Made by a program: the position numbers and the translations under genes | NCBI RefSeq assembly: GCF_030848805.1 | Contig: NC_092368.1 | Location: 14,067,341 to 14,131,340, forward strand | Reading direction: 5' to 3' | DNA: 64,000 nt | DNA from: Temnothorax longispinosus | Lineage: Eukaryota; Arthropoda; Insecta; Hymenoptera; Formicidae | Notes under the pieces: generated by a model | The model's input: only the letters and a program-made list of their open reading frames with translations | Database searches by the model: none | What the model was told of the DNA's origin: nothing | Shown here: piece after piece, positions 1 to 13,729 of the stretch | Layout: each line of letters begins with the position of its first letter | Position numbering within the stretch: position 1 is the stretch's first letter

Positions 1-532
1 AATAAAAAGTTAAACGAATGTTTCAAACTACTGCATTACACGTATATATATAGGCGTATCGTGCAGCCTATGTATACTTGCACTATACATTTTTTTGTCA
101 GCTCGTCGCAAAGTGTGGAATAATTAATAAAATACGAGGTGCGATAGCGCGAACAAAGCAACGTTATAACAGCCACGAAAATTCGTACTGCGAATGACAT
201 TGTGCGTGTAGAAACCCGACGGCGGTATGATAAAAAAAAAACAAACGAGAAAAAAGGAAGATGAAAGGTGTACGAGTAAAACTGAACTACAACGTGCCAC
301 ATTGAAAAGTTTTAGACAGTAAAATTTGGTTGGGCAACGGCAATAAATCTGTCAGACGAGCACCGCGTATATTAATTTAGGTAAATAAAATAATTTAGAT
401 AAATTAAAACGAAGACACCATTGCGTATTAATTACGTTTCATTATGTTGTTACATAGACTTTTTCAAAAAAAGGTAAAAAAAGGCGCCAAGTACACGCGC
501 AATGTATGTTGTAAATCTAAAAATCTTAAATG

Positions 533-876
533 GTAGTAGCTTTATTTCTTCCTAACAAAATAATTCACAAAATTGCGTTACCTAACTCAACCCAAGTGAT
601 ATGTATAGTAGCTTTATATTTTTCTCCCTAACAGAATAATTCACAAAATTGCGTTACCTAATTCAACCTAAGTGATACGTATTTCAAAAAAAGATGTGAA
701 ATTTTTAAATTGCGCCAATTGCAAAGAGAATATATATACTTTGAAAAATAATTGTTGTGCAACTACTTTTAAAAAATAAAACAAAATTGTGTTACCTAAC
801 TCAGCCCAAGTGGTATGTATCTTTGTATTCCTGAGAGTCTTTTTATCAACCCAAGTGGTAGTAGTTTTAATTCTCT
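533..876. repeat. Degenerate tandem repeat of about 75 bp
   Basis: Two adjacent units (about 533-604 and 605-681) share TAGTAGCTTTAT, TAACA(A/G)AATAATTCACA and GCGTTACCTAA(C/T)TCAACC(C/T)AAG. Partial units follow at about 777-822 and 847-876. Spacing becomes irregular, so this is a decayed array. No coding potential is seen. Confidence 0.75.
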
Positions 877-1080
877 TTGATAAAATTATAATATTACAAA
901 GAATTATTTTAATCACAAAGAATTAAAGAGGTAACATAAAATAAAAATATTTAATTAAAATAAAATAAATAAATTTTTCTTGTAAAAAACTTGGCACTGC
1001 TTTTTTAAGGTCAACCCAGACAAACTTGCATAGGTGCATAAGCATATGCATAAAGAGATGGATTGGTCTATTTCCTTTTG

Positions 1081-1083
<3 letters not shown>

Positions 1084-1133
<50 letters not shown>
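1084..1133. repeat. AT dinucleotide microsatellite
   Basis: An uninterrupted run of about 25 TA units. The flanking sequence (CATATA...TATTCCAGGACTG) is non-repetitive. Confidence 0.97.
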
Positions 1134-1135
<2 letters not shown>

Positions 1136-1188
1136 CAGGACTGTATATTTCAAAAAACGTAAACAGTCCCGGAACATACCTCTGGACC

Positions 1189-1328
<140 letters not shown>

Positions 1329-1365
1329 TCACGGCAAACCACATATATAACATCGTGTTATTTTT

Positions 1366-2005
1366 ATAACCTATTTACGCAAACGTTACTTCTGTAGTAA
1401 CTTACGATACGATAATTCCTCCGCGTAAACGGGAGATTTTATAGTAACTATTATGATCGGAAATCAAGAGCCACCGTTGAAAGTAGTGAAGGTTACGTTT
1501 CTCTGATTGAGAGACGACGACGTATCTTAATATGAATTACTGTAAGTTACTATAGATGTACTCACTCGCGTAAACATATAGTTCGACAACTTTTACAAGA
1601 CAGCATATACGTACGTGTGCCATTTTGAATATACCTTCCTTCTTTTAAAGATCTCCTCGACATCTCTCTGTGGTTAATACTTTATATATTTCACTTACTA
1701 CGTTTACACGCGAGCGTTACTTCTGTAGTAAACTTACGATAATTCCTTCGCGTAAACAGAATTTTCCTTCGCGTAAACGGGATTTTGTAGTAACTTACGA
1801 TAATTTTTACTCCGCGTAAACGAGTGAATTATCGTAAGTTACTACAGAAGTAACGCTCGCGTAAACATACAGTTTGACAACTTTTAAACTTTTACAAGAC
1901 AGCATATACGTACGTGTTTGTACGATTTTGTAGATACACCTTCCTTCTTAAAGATCTATCGGCATCAGCTCTCTACGGTCAATACTTATATATATTTCAC
2001 TATCT
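1366..2005. repeat. Tandem duplication of a palindromic repeat unit
   Basis: Two diverged copies of about 310-330 bp (about 1366-1695 and 1700-2005). Each has an inverted pair of GTTACTTCTGTAGTAACTTA-like arms and CGCGTAAACG words. After each right arm comes the same tail: GACAACTTTTACAAGACAGC, ATACGTACGTGT, ACCTTCCTTC, AAAGATCT and TATATTTCACT. In copy B the arms at 1706-1748 and 1826-1868 can fold into a long hairpin. This looks like a MITE or satellite-like unit; no coding is seen. Confidence 0.75.
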
Positions 2006-5000
2006 GTCACGACGCGGCAACGGTCACGACTATCACACACTCACACTTATCCTTTTCTAGGTTGTAAAAAACTGTCACTGTCACGCACTGCGACAGTGCA
2101 CGAATGCACTCTCGTGTCAAAAATGGGAAAGTGACACACCAGCCGCCATTTTTGTCCGACGTGGACGTTTCTTAAAAAAAAATTTTCCACATTTGGACTT
2201 TGCATCGCAATATCTTCGCTCGTAGGGCACGTAACGGAAAAAAAGACTCTTATTTATAAATCAAACCCCAAGCTATCGATCGAACCTACTTAGAAATTGA
2301 TCCGTTCACTCGTTATTAAGATCTCAAAATCTCGGATACCCGCAACTCATGCGTTCGCGTAAAAGAGTCACGGTGCGTCTCGCTTCACGCGTACTTGGCG
2401 CGAGACACTACCGTGTCTCTTGATTATAATATAATTGCATCATCGACTCTCACTAAAATAAGTTTTCATAATTTTTATAATAATTAATATGTTATAATTA
2501 TTATCATAAGTATAACTTTTATGATAAAAACCTGTGGATTATTTTCTTTCAGTAATCAATGATATTTCTAACCAATATCTTAATATTGCAATATAGCGCT
2601 ATAACAGTATAGCACTATATTAATTTTTCTCTGATAAATCGTTCAGTCACATATACATGTGTCAAAAAATATTAAAAATATATATATTAGAATAACGTGT
2701 ATTAAATAAGAATGAATAAAAAGAAACAAGGAAAAATTTTGTACTGAATTTTATGGTGAACGTTTGTCAATGCGCGCATGCATACGTGCGCGCGCGCGCG
2801 CAAAATTTTCACAAGGGATTCCGTGACTTCCATGAAAATTCGTATCGTCCTGACAAATAACTAAATGGATCCCTCCGGAGTATATAACTTGTATTCGCTG
2901 CGAATTCTTTGTCTTTTTGGCGCCATATCTTTTTCACTCAACTCTTTTTTTTTCTTTTACTCTCCCCATTTCTTCGTTTATATAGTACATTCGAAAAGTT
3001 CGGGTTCGTAACTTTAGCTTTCCGCCGCGCCGCGCGCCGGGTAGGTGGCCTGCTCCTCTGCCTCCGCTCCGGAGAGATTTATCTGAATTTCCTGTTGGAT
3101 TATAATCAAGGAAACGCGGCTGGGTTTTCATTTTTAACAATGCATTATTCATAATTGAAACCACGTCGCCCGGCGGCGCCACCACCTTTTCTCGCGATCT
3201 CACCGCGCCTTCGTTATCCGGCCGCCACCATTTATCACAACGGTTGCTGTTTAATAACATCCTCACTAGGTGCTTAATTACGTTATGACAGTGCAACCGA
3301 CAGAATGTTGACTTTCATAACCTTGTCTCGTGTCTCATCGCTTTTGTCGAAAGTGGCTTTTCGTCACTGGGATAATTTCGAGAGCGACTTTACCGAGTAA
3401 CGCGAGAGTTCGAGACTTTAACCGTTTCTATTTGAAATCATAGCTGGTCTCGTATAAGTTCTACCTTACTCGTGATGGACGCACATTGATGTGATAGGAT
3501 CGACAATTACACGGAACATTGAAGTCTGATTATTCGCAATTAATATCATATTACAATTCATAAATCATATTGATATACGGAGCTCAGATTAGCTCCAGAA
3601 TCAATTAAAAGATACTAAAAGATATACTTATACTATACTTACTAATATACTACTCTTACTGTAATAAATAAGCAATCCTGTTTGACTATATTTAATTCAC
3701 ATTTCCCGTTGTTTATAGTATTTTCATATCCGCGATAAAATGATTACGATATTTCAGAACTATAATTCGCAATTACATTCGCATCTATTCTAAACGGTGC
3801 TGTGATCACACGTATTTGAGATTTCAAGATGCGAGGTTGCAAATTTCAAGATAAGGCACTAACGCGCCTTGTAATTCCACCGAATCAATCGTCCGACTAC
3901 ACGTAGCGCACGTGAACGTCGTGCACGTGGGTGATAGCGAATCGCATGCCGCCAAATGATTAGGTCGAATCGGAGTGGATCGAGACCAGCTCGGCGCGAC
4001 GTTGGTTTAGGGGGAGAGGGGTGGACGAGACGGAAGGTCCAAATTCGCTGCACCGACTGACAGCTTACTCACTTTATCCGGCTGGAATTACGAGGCCGGC
4101 ATGCGACTTACTGTAATCAGAACACTTCAGATCCTGTCCTCTTTCTCCTTTTTCGCCCAATCCTCTCTATTTCTTACCTATCGCAGAAACATTCCGAAAA
4201 TCGCTGTTATTTACCCAGGCCTCCATCGCGAGGTTTTATCGTGCGCTATGAAAACTTGAATCGATTGTTTCTTTCCTGCCTGCACTACACATTATAAGTT
4301 ATTTTTCAAGGTAGAGAGTTCGAATCTAATTCAGTCTATTTGAAAGCACTGTTTTTATTTTTTGAAATAGGTAATTGTAATAGAAAGTTCAAAACTACAC
4401 CAATAGATTCGTACAATATATACTCAATTTGAGTCGTTTTTAACCATTCATATAGCTCGCCACTGCTTATCAATATGTCGTTAATTAATTAACCTAGTAA
4501 AGTTAAAATAATACTGTCGTGTATTAAAATAATAAATTTCGACACACATGATAGTTAAAAATAACAAAATGTAATTTATCTCAAGGTATTGGTTTCATTC
4601 TTTAATAATACAAGACATATTTAATCCCAAATATCATAGATTATTATAGAATATAGGGCAAAATCTGTTGCGAAAATTGAGTCTCCTTATCTTCTTTTTC
4701 TCGCGAATCGCTTATTTCTTTCTACCATGAGAAATATTCTATAAGACATTATACTATCTAACGAACGCTTTCCAGCTAAATTTTCCGAGCTCCATTTTTG
4801 CCACAGTACATGAATCTTTTGAAGGATAAAAATCTAAATGCGTCGTTAATTGCGTGTAAAAAAAATTTGCAGGATGCCGAGATCGAGCGACGCACGTATC
4901 GCGAAGGTATCGCGGGCGGTCGTGAAGAAACTACTAAGTTTGCAAGATCAACTGAAGTACTAAGGTGGTTGCGCGAAAGCGGACGGGCCGAGAATACGAA

Positions 5001-5819
5001 ACGCGGACGGTAGTAAAAGCAAAATAAAACGGCCTTATCCGTGCTTGCGTAGCTTTAAATTATATGAGAGCGGTGAGAGAGGAATGTAAACGTGGACGCG
5101 TTCTCGCCGCTCGTTTTCATACTCTCTTGAGTATTTACAACGATTTCCTAGCTTGCTGGTTTGAACCCGCGTCTTTCATGACTCGATATATAATATTTTT
5201 GGAAATTCGAGATACCAAAATAAAATAGAACTTCAAATTATACCTAACGAAATATAAACGAATAGCTGTCACTTACCGCTTAAGATAATAAATAATAAAG
5301 ATTATTAATTAGATCGGTTATTTACGTGTAAATTCTGATAATTATAGAGAACGCATAAAAACAGAGTATACAAATTGTATATAATAGTATATGTTTAAAT
5401 CGTATAATCTCTCCGAAAATGTATTAAAAGCAAATATTGAATTTAACATATTCTTTCTAATTATAGTACATCAAAAATGTGTAAAATCGAAAACTTAAAT
5501 TCTATTTCTATTAAGATATTCACGGATAGATGTTAACACCAAAGACATTAAAGAAACATTATAATTTACACGGTTTAATTAATCATCATTAATGTAAAAT
5601 AGCGCAGCAGATAAGGAAATATCCGCTTGGAACTTTTTTTTCTATAAATGTTCCGCGAAATGTGATGAGAACGGAGGAAACTAAAGAAATTTGTTAAATC
5701 AAATTCGCATTATCGTATTTTACGGAATCGGCTGTTAACGCACCGTCGGCGAAAGAAAATAAGCAATCGCTCGGGCAAATGGAATTGCTTGATTGTCGCA
5801 GCTGCGACTTTGTCAGCCG

Positions 5820-5820
<1 letters not shown>
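2006..5820. other. No gene recognised
   Basis: AT-rich sequence with GC-richer patches (3000-3250, 3850-4050). A short GC dinucleotide run lies near 2785-2800. A CACTGTCACG/GCGACAGTGC imperfect inverted pair is near 2083-2110. Short reading frames here show no recognisable protein. Confidence 0.6.

Positions 5821-5821
<1 letters not shown>

Positions 5822-5864
<43 letters not shown>
5822..5864. repeat. GA microsatellite
   Basis: About 20 GA units with one AAA interruption near the start, running into a GC-rich patch (CGGCGCGGCGGCCGGC). Confidence 0.97.
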
Positions 5865-5866
<2 letters not shown>

Positions 5867-6451
5867 GCGCGGCGGCCGGCAAGCAGTTTCTCTGAAAGGA
5901 AAGAAGCTTTTCTCGCGGAACAAAGTGCAAAAGCGCTAAATACATTTGGATCCGTGAAAAGGAACATTCTGGGAGCTTTCTCGTGCAGCGCCCGGCGCAC
6001 CGTGGGACGTGCGACAGGCGCCCGGAGAAAAATTGAGGATTAAAATGTTTACTCGAGAAACAACGCGGGAACGTATAAAACATCGGGACAAATTTATTAC
6101 CGCCACTTCCGACCGTTTCGAGTAACGAAGCGCAATCCCATCACACCGGGAATCTCTTTATTTCGTAAGTACGAAACGATATTAAATAATGTGCCGGGAA
6201 TAGTTTGCTTCGTTCTTCATAGAAAATGCATTCGAGGAGCTTTCTACAGAATTCTATAATCAACGTCAACAATAATGTACCTACTAAACTTATTTCTATC
6301 AAAGATTTTATATAATAATTTTGTACATAAAGATATGTAAATTATGCAACTTTAAACAAGTTGCATAATTGCAATTCATGTATAATTAGATCAATTAAAA
6401 TTCAATATACAGCAATTTGAAATGTTTATTCGAAATAAATGGTTGGAAATA

Positions 6452-6656
6452 CACTGTAAATCCAAGTGTGTTTATTTCTACACGCATTAACGTCTAAAAT
6501 TGACACATTTGACTGAAGCTCTTACATGTTTTGCGTGTTAAATTAACACGTTTAATCGTATTAATCGTTTAATCGTATTAATTAAAAGTAATTTAAAACG
6601 GCAAGAAATGTGTAAGAAGAGCTTCAGTCAAAATAACACATTTTGGATTTGCAGTG
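6452..6656. mobile_element. TA-flanked MITE with CACTG termini
   Basis: The left end is TA then CACTGTAAATCCAAGTGTGTT. The right end, reverse complemented, is TA then CACTGCAAATCCAAAATGTG. The inverted arms also share the inner word GACTGAAGCTCTT. Length is 205 bp with no reading frame. TA target sites and short inverted ends fit a Tc1/mariner-type non-autonomous element. Confidence 0.8.
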
Positions 6657-7627
6657 TATTTATTTAAAATAACATTCTAAAAATATATAATTTTTGTTAT
6701 TGTTATGCGAAGAATTTATACGTCATCTTTTTGCATATTAGCTACAACTTTTGCAGACAATTTTATCGTTAGAAAAATTACAATCTAATTAAGATATATT
6801 CCTGTTTGTTGTAATATATTGACTCATTTAAAAATACTATCAACGCAGCGTACGTTTACTTTATTTAGAATCTTTCAGTCACGGCCAATTATGGCACTTC
6901 TATCGCTCTCTCAATTATCCCAGGCGGTCTCGAATGCCAACGAAAATTTCTTGAAGATCACAGCGAATTTCACTTCGTTCTTATTACCGCTAATACATAA
7001 AGCCGCGAACAAGCCCCCGCTAACTCGGCGGTGCGGCCATTCCCAGTTCTAATTGTGTAACGCGCTTAAGGCCAGATTCACCCGGGAGGAGTTACCAACG
7101 CTGGTAATCCCACCTCAATGGTCAAATCCTGGCAATGTCGCAGGCTTCGCTAATCTGTTCCCCAAGCTGCGAAACGCTTTCACGCTGAATGACAATGACG
7201 CAGCTGGCTAATAATGCAAATAAGATACGTATCTACGCCTAATACTCATATCTATTATTTAGCGCGATTTATTATTTCATCCTTTCGGATGTTTAGTTTC
7301 CATGTGTGTTTTTATGTCGAAAGAAAAACTTGACCTTCCCAATTACACTAAAACACACCCACAACGCTTGTTACACTTTATTCTTCCCATATAATTACCA
7401 GGATAATATCTCGCATACAATTAGAGCAAAAAACTTACGTTGTTGCCACTCGAGAGAATTCCACAACTGATCCATCCACTTACCTGAAAGTAAAATAAAA
7501 AATTAAAAATCCGGAAAAGTCACATTAACTCAGTATACCTATGATAGAATGCATGATATATGTGTATGTCATCTCAAAGTCATTAAATAATTTACAAGTT
7601 TCAACTTCTAAATTAAATTATAATATA

Positions 7628-7760
7628 GGGTAAACTCGGGTAAGATGGCCATACAGAAAAGATGGCCAACCTATGTTCTTTCAATCTAGCTCGCCATGAA
7701 ACATCGAATAAACATGGATTGGCCATTTTTCCTGTATAGCCATCTTACCCGAGTTTACCC
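7628..7760. mobile_element. TA-flanked hairpin MITE (133 bp)
   Basis: The arms begin GGGTAAACTCGGGTAAGATG and match the opposite end over about 43 bp with few mismatches. TA dinucleotides flank both ends. Non-coding. Low arm divergence suggests fairly recent insertion. Confidence 0.85.
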
Positions 7761-7763
7761 TAT

Positions 7764-10700
7764 TCTATAGTAGAACTTTATATATTTATTTCTCTATTTT
7801 ATAAAAACAAGACATTTACAAGAGAAATGTTCAACTCGCATTCTCTCAGCGCGGTCTCTTGCGCTTAGATCTTCTTACTAACGTCAATGTTCGCCGGAAC
7901 TAAAGATAACTCGCGCGTGAATAGAACATGACCATCCTATTCTCGCCATCTTAAACCTAATTCGTACTATGGAAAACAGTCGGCAAACTTGAGCTTGTAC
8001 CTGAGAACGGACCTGGAGAAGATCCACAAGAAGTTAATCTAGCGTCGTCGCTCAATAATGAGCGCACATCCAAAGTACTAAATTCGTAAAGTAGAACGCG
8101 CCAGGGAAGGTTCTCAAGACTTCCCCCCCTCCGGGAGAGAATGAGGGCAAGAAAAACAAAGAGTGCACTCGGATAAATTGTAGTTATCGTCTCGCACTGG
8201 CGCCACTATCGAATATGCAATTAAAAAGTTTCGCAACTAATTTCAATTTAATCGTATGACTCCTGTGCCGCGGCTATCGCGCCCTCTTTCCCCCTCCTTT
8301 CTTTCTCCTCTCCGCATCAGCCTCCTGTTCTTTCAATATCTTGTTTCACGAGAAAAAATAAGAATAAAAAATAAGAAACCAAATTTTTACTTGTTTCTCA
8401 CAAATTTTCTCAAATGTAATAAAACGCGTTGTAAATAATTAAATAGATCTCATGTGTGTGTGTCGACTATATCTTCTTCAAGGACAATTATCTTTAATTG
8501 TACGCAAAAAAAAAACAAATCTTAATTCTTAAATGTTATTTGCTTACATATTACATGGAAGAATCTTTTGTTTTACAGAATTTAAAAAAATGACTGATCG
8601 TTCACTATCGCCCTTTTTTATCGCCGAACGAGAATGGGCTTGTTTGGCGTAGGTTCTTCGCCGACCTAGATTAACACCAAGCTGGGCCAGTCTAAGCCGC
8701 CGACACAAATGAGATTTCCATAACGGCTAAGATTAGGCTCACTCATGCGGAAAATTTCTACGGACAGCGAGTACCGTGGGATAAGCCGTATTAATAACAA
8801 CAATAACGTTAATTAATCGTTACCGTAAACCGTAATCACCAATGATAACGCGGGCTTTCCCTTTCGCTTCTCTAACTGGAAACTAGCGAGGAAGGAATGC
8901 CTGCGTAAAACTTTGGTAAAACAGTAGTGATTATCTCCCAAGAATTTCTATCGTCTTAGACATTTCATTAAGATGATCTATTTTGCTTAATTTTAAAAAA
9001 AAATAAACATACAAGAAATAGTATCAAAATATAAAATTCCAAAAGTTCTTGAAATGCATATAAAAAAAATATTATCACAGAAAATCTTAGTTTTCGATTA
9101 GTTATACTGCAGTTATCGATCATATATGCTGCAAGTTTAATCAAGCACATTATTATAATGTTTGCGAATGAAAATGTGCGACAAACAAATTAATGAGACT
9201 TTCCAACACTATGCAAATAATATATAAATTTGGTATTTTCAAAGGACGGCATTTGCCCTTTAGAATAAATTTGGTGTTCTAAATACAGTTAACAAACCGA
9301 AACAAGCATGACTAATCGAAAGTCGGGGCAAATTACATATGCATGGATTACGCTTGCGTATATTGACGATACATTATGTTTTCATAACACTTGTTTTGAA
9401 CACGACTTATGGCAGCGGGCATTATCATGCAAATTTGGTACGTTACAATAATTTTGGTAAATGATATTTTCCGCGATAATTGGTTTACGTGTGTACGTGC
9501 GTGTGTGTATGTGTGTGTAAATTTAGTAACCCCGACATCTCAATTACAAGCAGAAACAGATTTCGTTCGGTTTCAATGTTTGTTTCTTCTTGATAAAATT
9601 CTGAGTATTATAACTCTTAATAAGAAAAGTAATCTTCCCATTCTGAAAAAATTTCCCAGAGGTGAAATTGATGGACTCCGGTGACCTTGCTCGTAACTCC
9701 TCTCCTTTCAGAAGTGTTACCGCTTTCAAACAAGGCCCCACTATTTCAGCCTCTCTAAACACAAAGTACCAGGTGCAGGGACTTTTATAGGAAGTATCCT
9801 TTCGCTTGGCGCGCGCGCGCGCTCAGAGAAAGGGTTGTGTAAGACGCAACGGTGAGGATAGGGGAGGAGGAGGAAAGGTGCACCGAAAGAAAAAAGACAC
9901 CGCGTCCCACGTTGACACTCTTTAAAAACTTTCAGCCCCCAACTTTGTTGAAAAGCTTCCCACCTCTCTTCCGACCTCTGTCCGCTAGCTCTTCGTCCTT
10001 TCTTCCTTGCTAGACGACAATCAACCTCTCACCCTTCGCCGCCACTCGCCCGCCCTACTCGTCGGCATCCCTTATTCCGGCGCACCGAGTGCACGCAGTC
10101 AGAATGGGTTCGCGACAATGCAGCGTTTTAAATTAGAGCATAGCGTCAGGAAGTAGAAAGAAAAGATGGTATACTGAAATAAGACAGAGATGAAAGAGAG
10201 CAGGAACGAAGATATGTCAAAAAAGGACGGGGCAGGAGAGAGGGCAGGGACGGTGAACAAAATTGCAGATTTTCACAAACCACCTGGGAGAAAAAGCGAT
10301 TGAGAACGATCCCGGGGAAGAGAATGGAAACGATTAAATTCATAAGCGAGCGCGATGCGGCTTTGAGAGGAATTCCTGGTTTGGCCATTCCGTCCTCACT
10401 CGTGTCCGCTCCCTATTATAAGGCACAGGTAAATGCTCCATTCACGGATTCAAAGAGATTCCCTACTTGCATAAAATCCGTTATAGATATCTAATTTTAT
10501 TTGCTGGTTTAATAGAATGCCTTGAAAATCACTTATTCTGAATCATAAATAATTATTACCTCAATTCATTTACTTTACTAATTATTAAACTCTGTATAAA
10601 CTTGGGCCAAGAGAGAGAGTTTTTGATAATGCCAAAGAATTTTTCATAAAATTTTCCAATTATTTTATCATTTTATCCATATTTTTGAGAGCACTAATCT

Positions 10701-13689
10701 GCTAAACAATACTTTTGTTAATTATTAAACAATATTTTTCTCATTTCTTCTTATATTTATTTTCCTTTAACCCTCAATTATGTTTGTCCTATATATGGAC
10801 AACATATTTCATCCATTTTAAACATTTTCGTATATTCGCGCGGCGTGTTAGCGCGCGTAAAAAAAAGAAAAATGAGAAAACAAGCGTCCTTTAGAATCCC
10901 TCCAAAAGCCTATTCAGGAAGTGGCAGCACGAACGCAAAGGCCTGCCCTTTCCAGACCATTTTGTCACCGGATGTTATAGGGTCTCGTGAGTGAAATAAC
11001 TTTCCATGCATATGTTAGCAGCTGTGTTACGTGCAAAAAGAAGGCCAGAAGAGTAAGTGAGAAGAAAGGGGGGAAGAGAGAGAGAGAGTTATTTCGTCGA
11101 AAGTAAACATGATCGCCTGTGTACCAACAACGAATCAGACGTGACTGGACCATGTAAAATGAGAAGAAATCTTCTTCTCTACTGTTATTTCACCCTACAA
11201 CTCTTCTTTCAAGAAATATTATTCGTAAAACAAGATTTTTAGATCATAATTTTTACACGCGTTTCACAATAACAAGTATTATTCAATCTCGTTTATCTAA
11301 ATCTAACTCTTTTTAAATAAATGTGCGTTACATCAATACATTTTTGCTTTGAGCGATTGTAGTATATACTCACTTTCGAACCCTTAAATCTCGACTAGTT
11401 CATTGTCCGACAGCGCGCAAAAAAAATGTTTATGCTCCTCCAACAAAAGATGCGACAAGGAACTTCCTTTGATGCGCCCGTCCCGTATGCATCCTGTTGT
11501 CGGAAGAAAAAAAGGAGCACCGCTCTCCTTCTCCTAACTTTTCCAATATTCTCAAGTCTTTCTACTCTTTGCAAAATTACCTTTACCTCTACACCGGTAC
11601 GCCCCTGTATAAAAGGTGTAAGCACGCTAGTAATGATTTTACCCTCTCGCTGCTGTCGTTCTCTCATCGGCAATTCCGCGCCTATATAACAGTTACCAAC
11701 GACTTACTACGACGCGAGAATACGAAAAAAAAATTGAGGAAGAATATGTAAGTATACTTTTCTACCACTAAAGAAAGATAGCTGATGTCCCTGCTTGTTT
11801 ATCGAGATACAATGTATATACTTGCTTGGCTTTCGTGAAGTTTCAGCGATCAAAAATTTTAACAAGTTTCGCCAATGGAGTGTGCTTTGTATTGCATTAA
11901 TTGCCTACGTTTTCAGAAATTTTACACCTCCTATTTGCGTAAAGCATCAGTATACACAGGATTTTAAATGATTATAAGTCAGCAATACTGCCAGCAATAA
12001 TTCTATAATAATGTAATTAATAACTCCATACTTTGTTGTTTTACTGGCGTACTATAAGAATATTATTAGTTCTACAAAAAAAGAAAGTGATAATAACGTT
12101 AGAAACATTCTTCTCACTCCTCGTCTGATCCAAAAATTGTTTACTTGACTCTTTTATCAGTTAGCCAACGGTGCAGCTTGAAAAATCCATAATTGCGTTC
12201 CAATTTAACTAGGGGATTGTCGTTACTCTGACTAAAGGGTGTCGAAGAAAAAAATTAAGGCTGTCCCAGAAGAAGAAAGAAGAAGACTTTAAGATAGAGC
12301 GGGGAAAGGAGACGGAGATGACGAAAGACCCCTCTTTGCAAGAAGAACTGCCTGTAGATTGTAAAAGGGATTTGTCATCGGGATATGACGTCCGCGAAAA
12401 AGCATTCCATCCACCAATTCCTTTTCTCAACGTATTCTCGCGTAAACGTTTCCACGCGCTATTAACTCGAGCATTTCGATACGAATCGCAGTAACTACCT
12501 ATACTACATAGCACATATAGAAATACGAGCAGACAGATAAATTTAGCTTATTCGTTATAAATACGACGGCAAAAGTTATATACGCGGGAATAAAATTCAT
12601 CGTGCCCGAAGCACACGAAAATGTTGATAAACAACAAATTTATCGCGAAAGACATATATCTCTTTTATAATTCTCCGCTCAAAATATTACAAGTTCTCGG
12701 TGTACTCTCATCGCGAAAAGCTGGCCCTCCCTTTCTTCAGCTGCTTTGCCCGAAACAAACAACAAAAGCGCCGAGAAACTTTCCAGTTTCTCCCCCGCGG
12801 AAGACAATTAATAGTTCAAAAATATCTCCTGGGTGATATTAACCCCTTCAAACCACCCGTCCTTCTTATCCCAACTTTTTGTCCCTTAACTTTCCTCCAT
12901 GAATGCTTCGTCCCACGAGATTTTCCGCTGGTACAGCCGCGTCAAGCGATTTGTACTTTTTTAGCACATATTATTCTCTCTCCCCGTCGTCTGTTTCGCA
13001 TCTCAGTTCTTGCTGACTCTGAAAAGCGAGTTAAATACGATGTATATGGAACGGAACGCGTACGCGCGCGCGTGTCCTGCTAATTTCCTGCTGCCACGAC
13101 AAATACTTTTTTAAGAAGCTATACAATCTTTTTGCGTGGATCTTCTATGTTGCCAAAGCTTCGTTTTAGTTCTATGTCAGAGTTAACAGCTATTGTTTCT
13201 TGTTTTTCCGGCATTTCTTGCCTCTCGATACGCCTGGGTACAAAGAAGGGAAAGAAAGTTGAAAAAGTCCATCAAGTGGTTTCCATTTAGAGCTTTACGC
13301 TCAAATGCTTGTATGCGGCCTTAAAAAACCGCAACTCATCTAAACCAATTATAGTCTCTCTCGGCTTTTTCTGGAAAAAATAACGGTACAAGCGATATAA
13401 GCATTTCATTGATAAAACCATAGGTAATTGTAACAGCATTGATAATAAATAAAGATTAAAATAAAAAAAAGGCAAAGAAGAAACCTTCTATAGATAATTT
13501 CTATTTTCGGTTTTTTGTGTTTTCTAAAATTGAAACTTCTTTTTTCGTACTTCTTCCATCTCGTAACTGTTTGCGCGTGAGAAAATTGTCTCCTCTCCTC
13601 CTCCACCTTTCTAACGCCAGTCTCAAGAAATGACGGATGACAGCTGATGTATGAAAGATAGAGATTACGAACAAAAGATAGAATACGGA

Positions 13690-13692
<3 letters not shown>
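7764..13692. other. No gene recognised
   Basis: Mixed AT-rich sequence with GC-richer patches near 8620-8880, 9780-10120 and 12700-13080. A GT-rich tract lies at 9489-9520. Short frames such as those at 11426-11689 and 12700-13083 lack recognisable domains, and their composition looks like chance translation. Confidence 0.6.

Positions 13693-13725
<33 letters not shown>
13693..13725. repeat. GA microsatellite
   Basis: About 16 uninterrupted GA units. Confidence 0.97.

Positions 13726-13729
<4 letters not shown>

Noticed and set aside
5150..5180. GGTTCAAACC on the minus strand as a tRNA B-box
   Set aside because: No A-box at the right distance and no cloverleaf pairing by eye.
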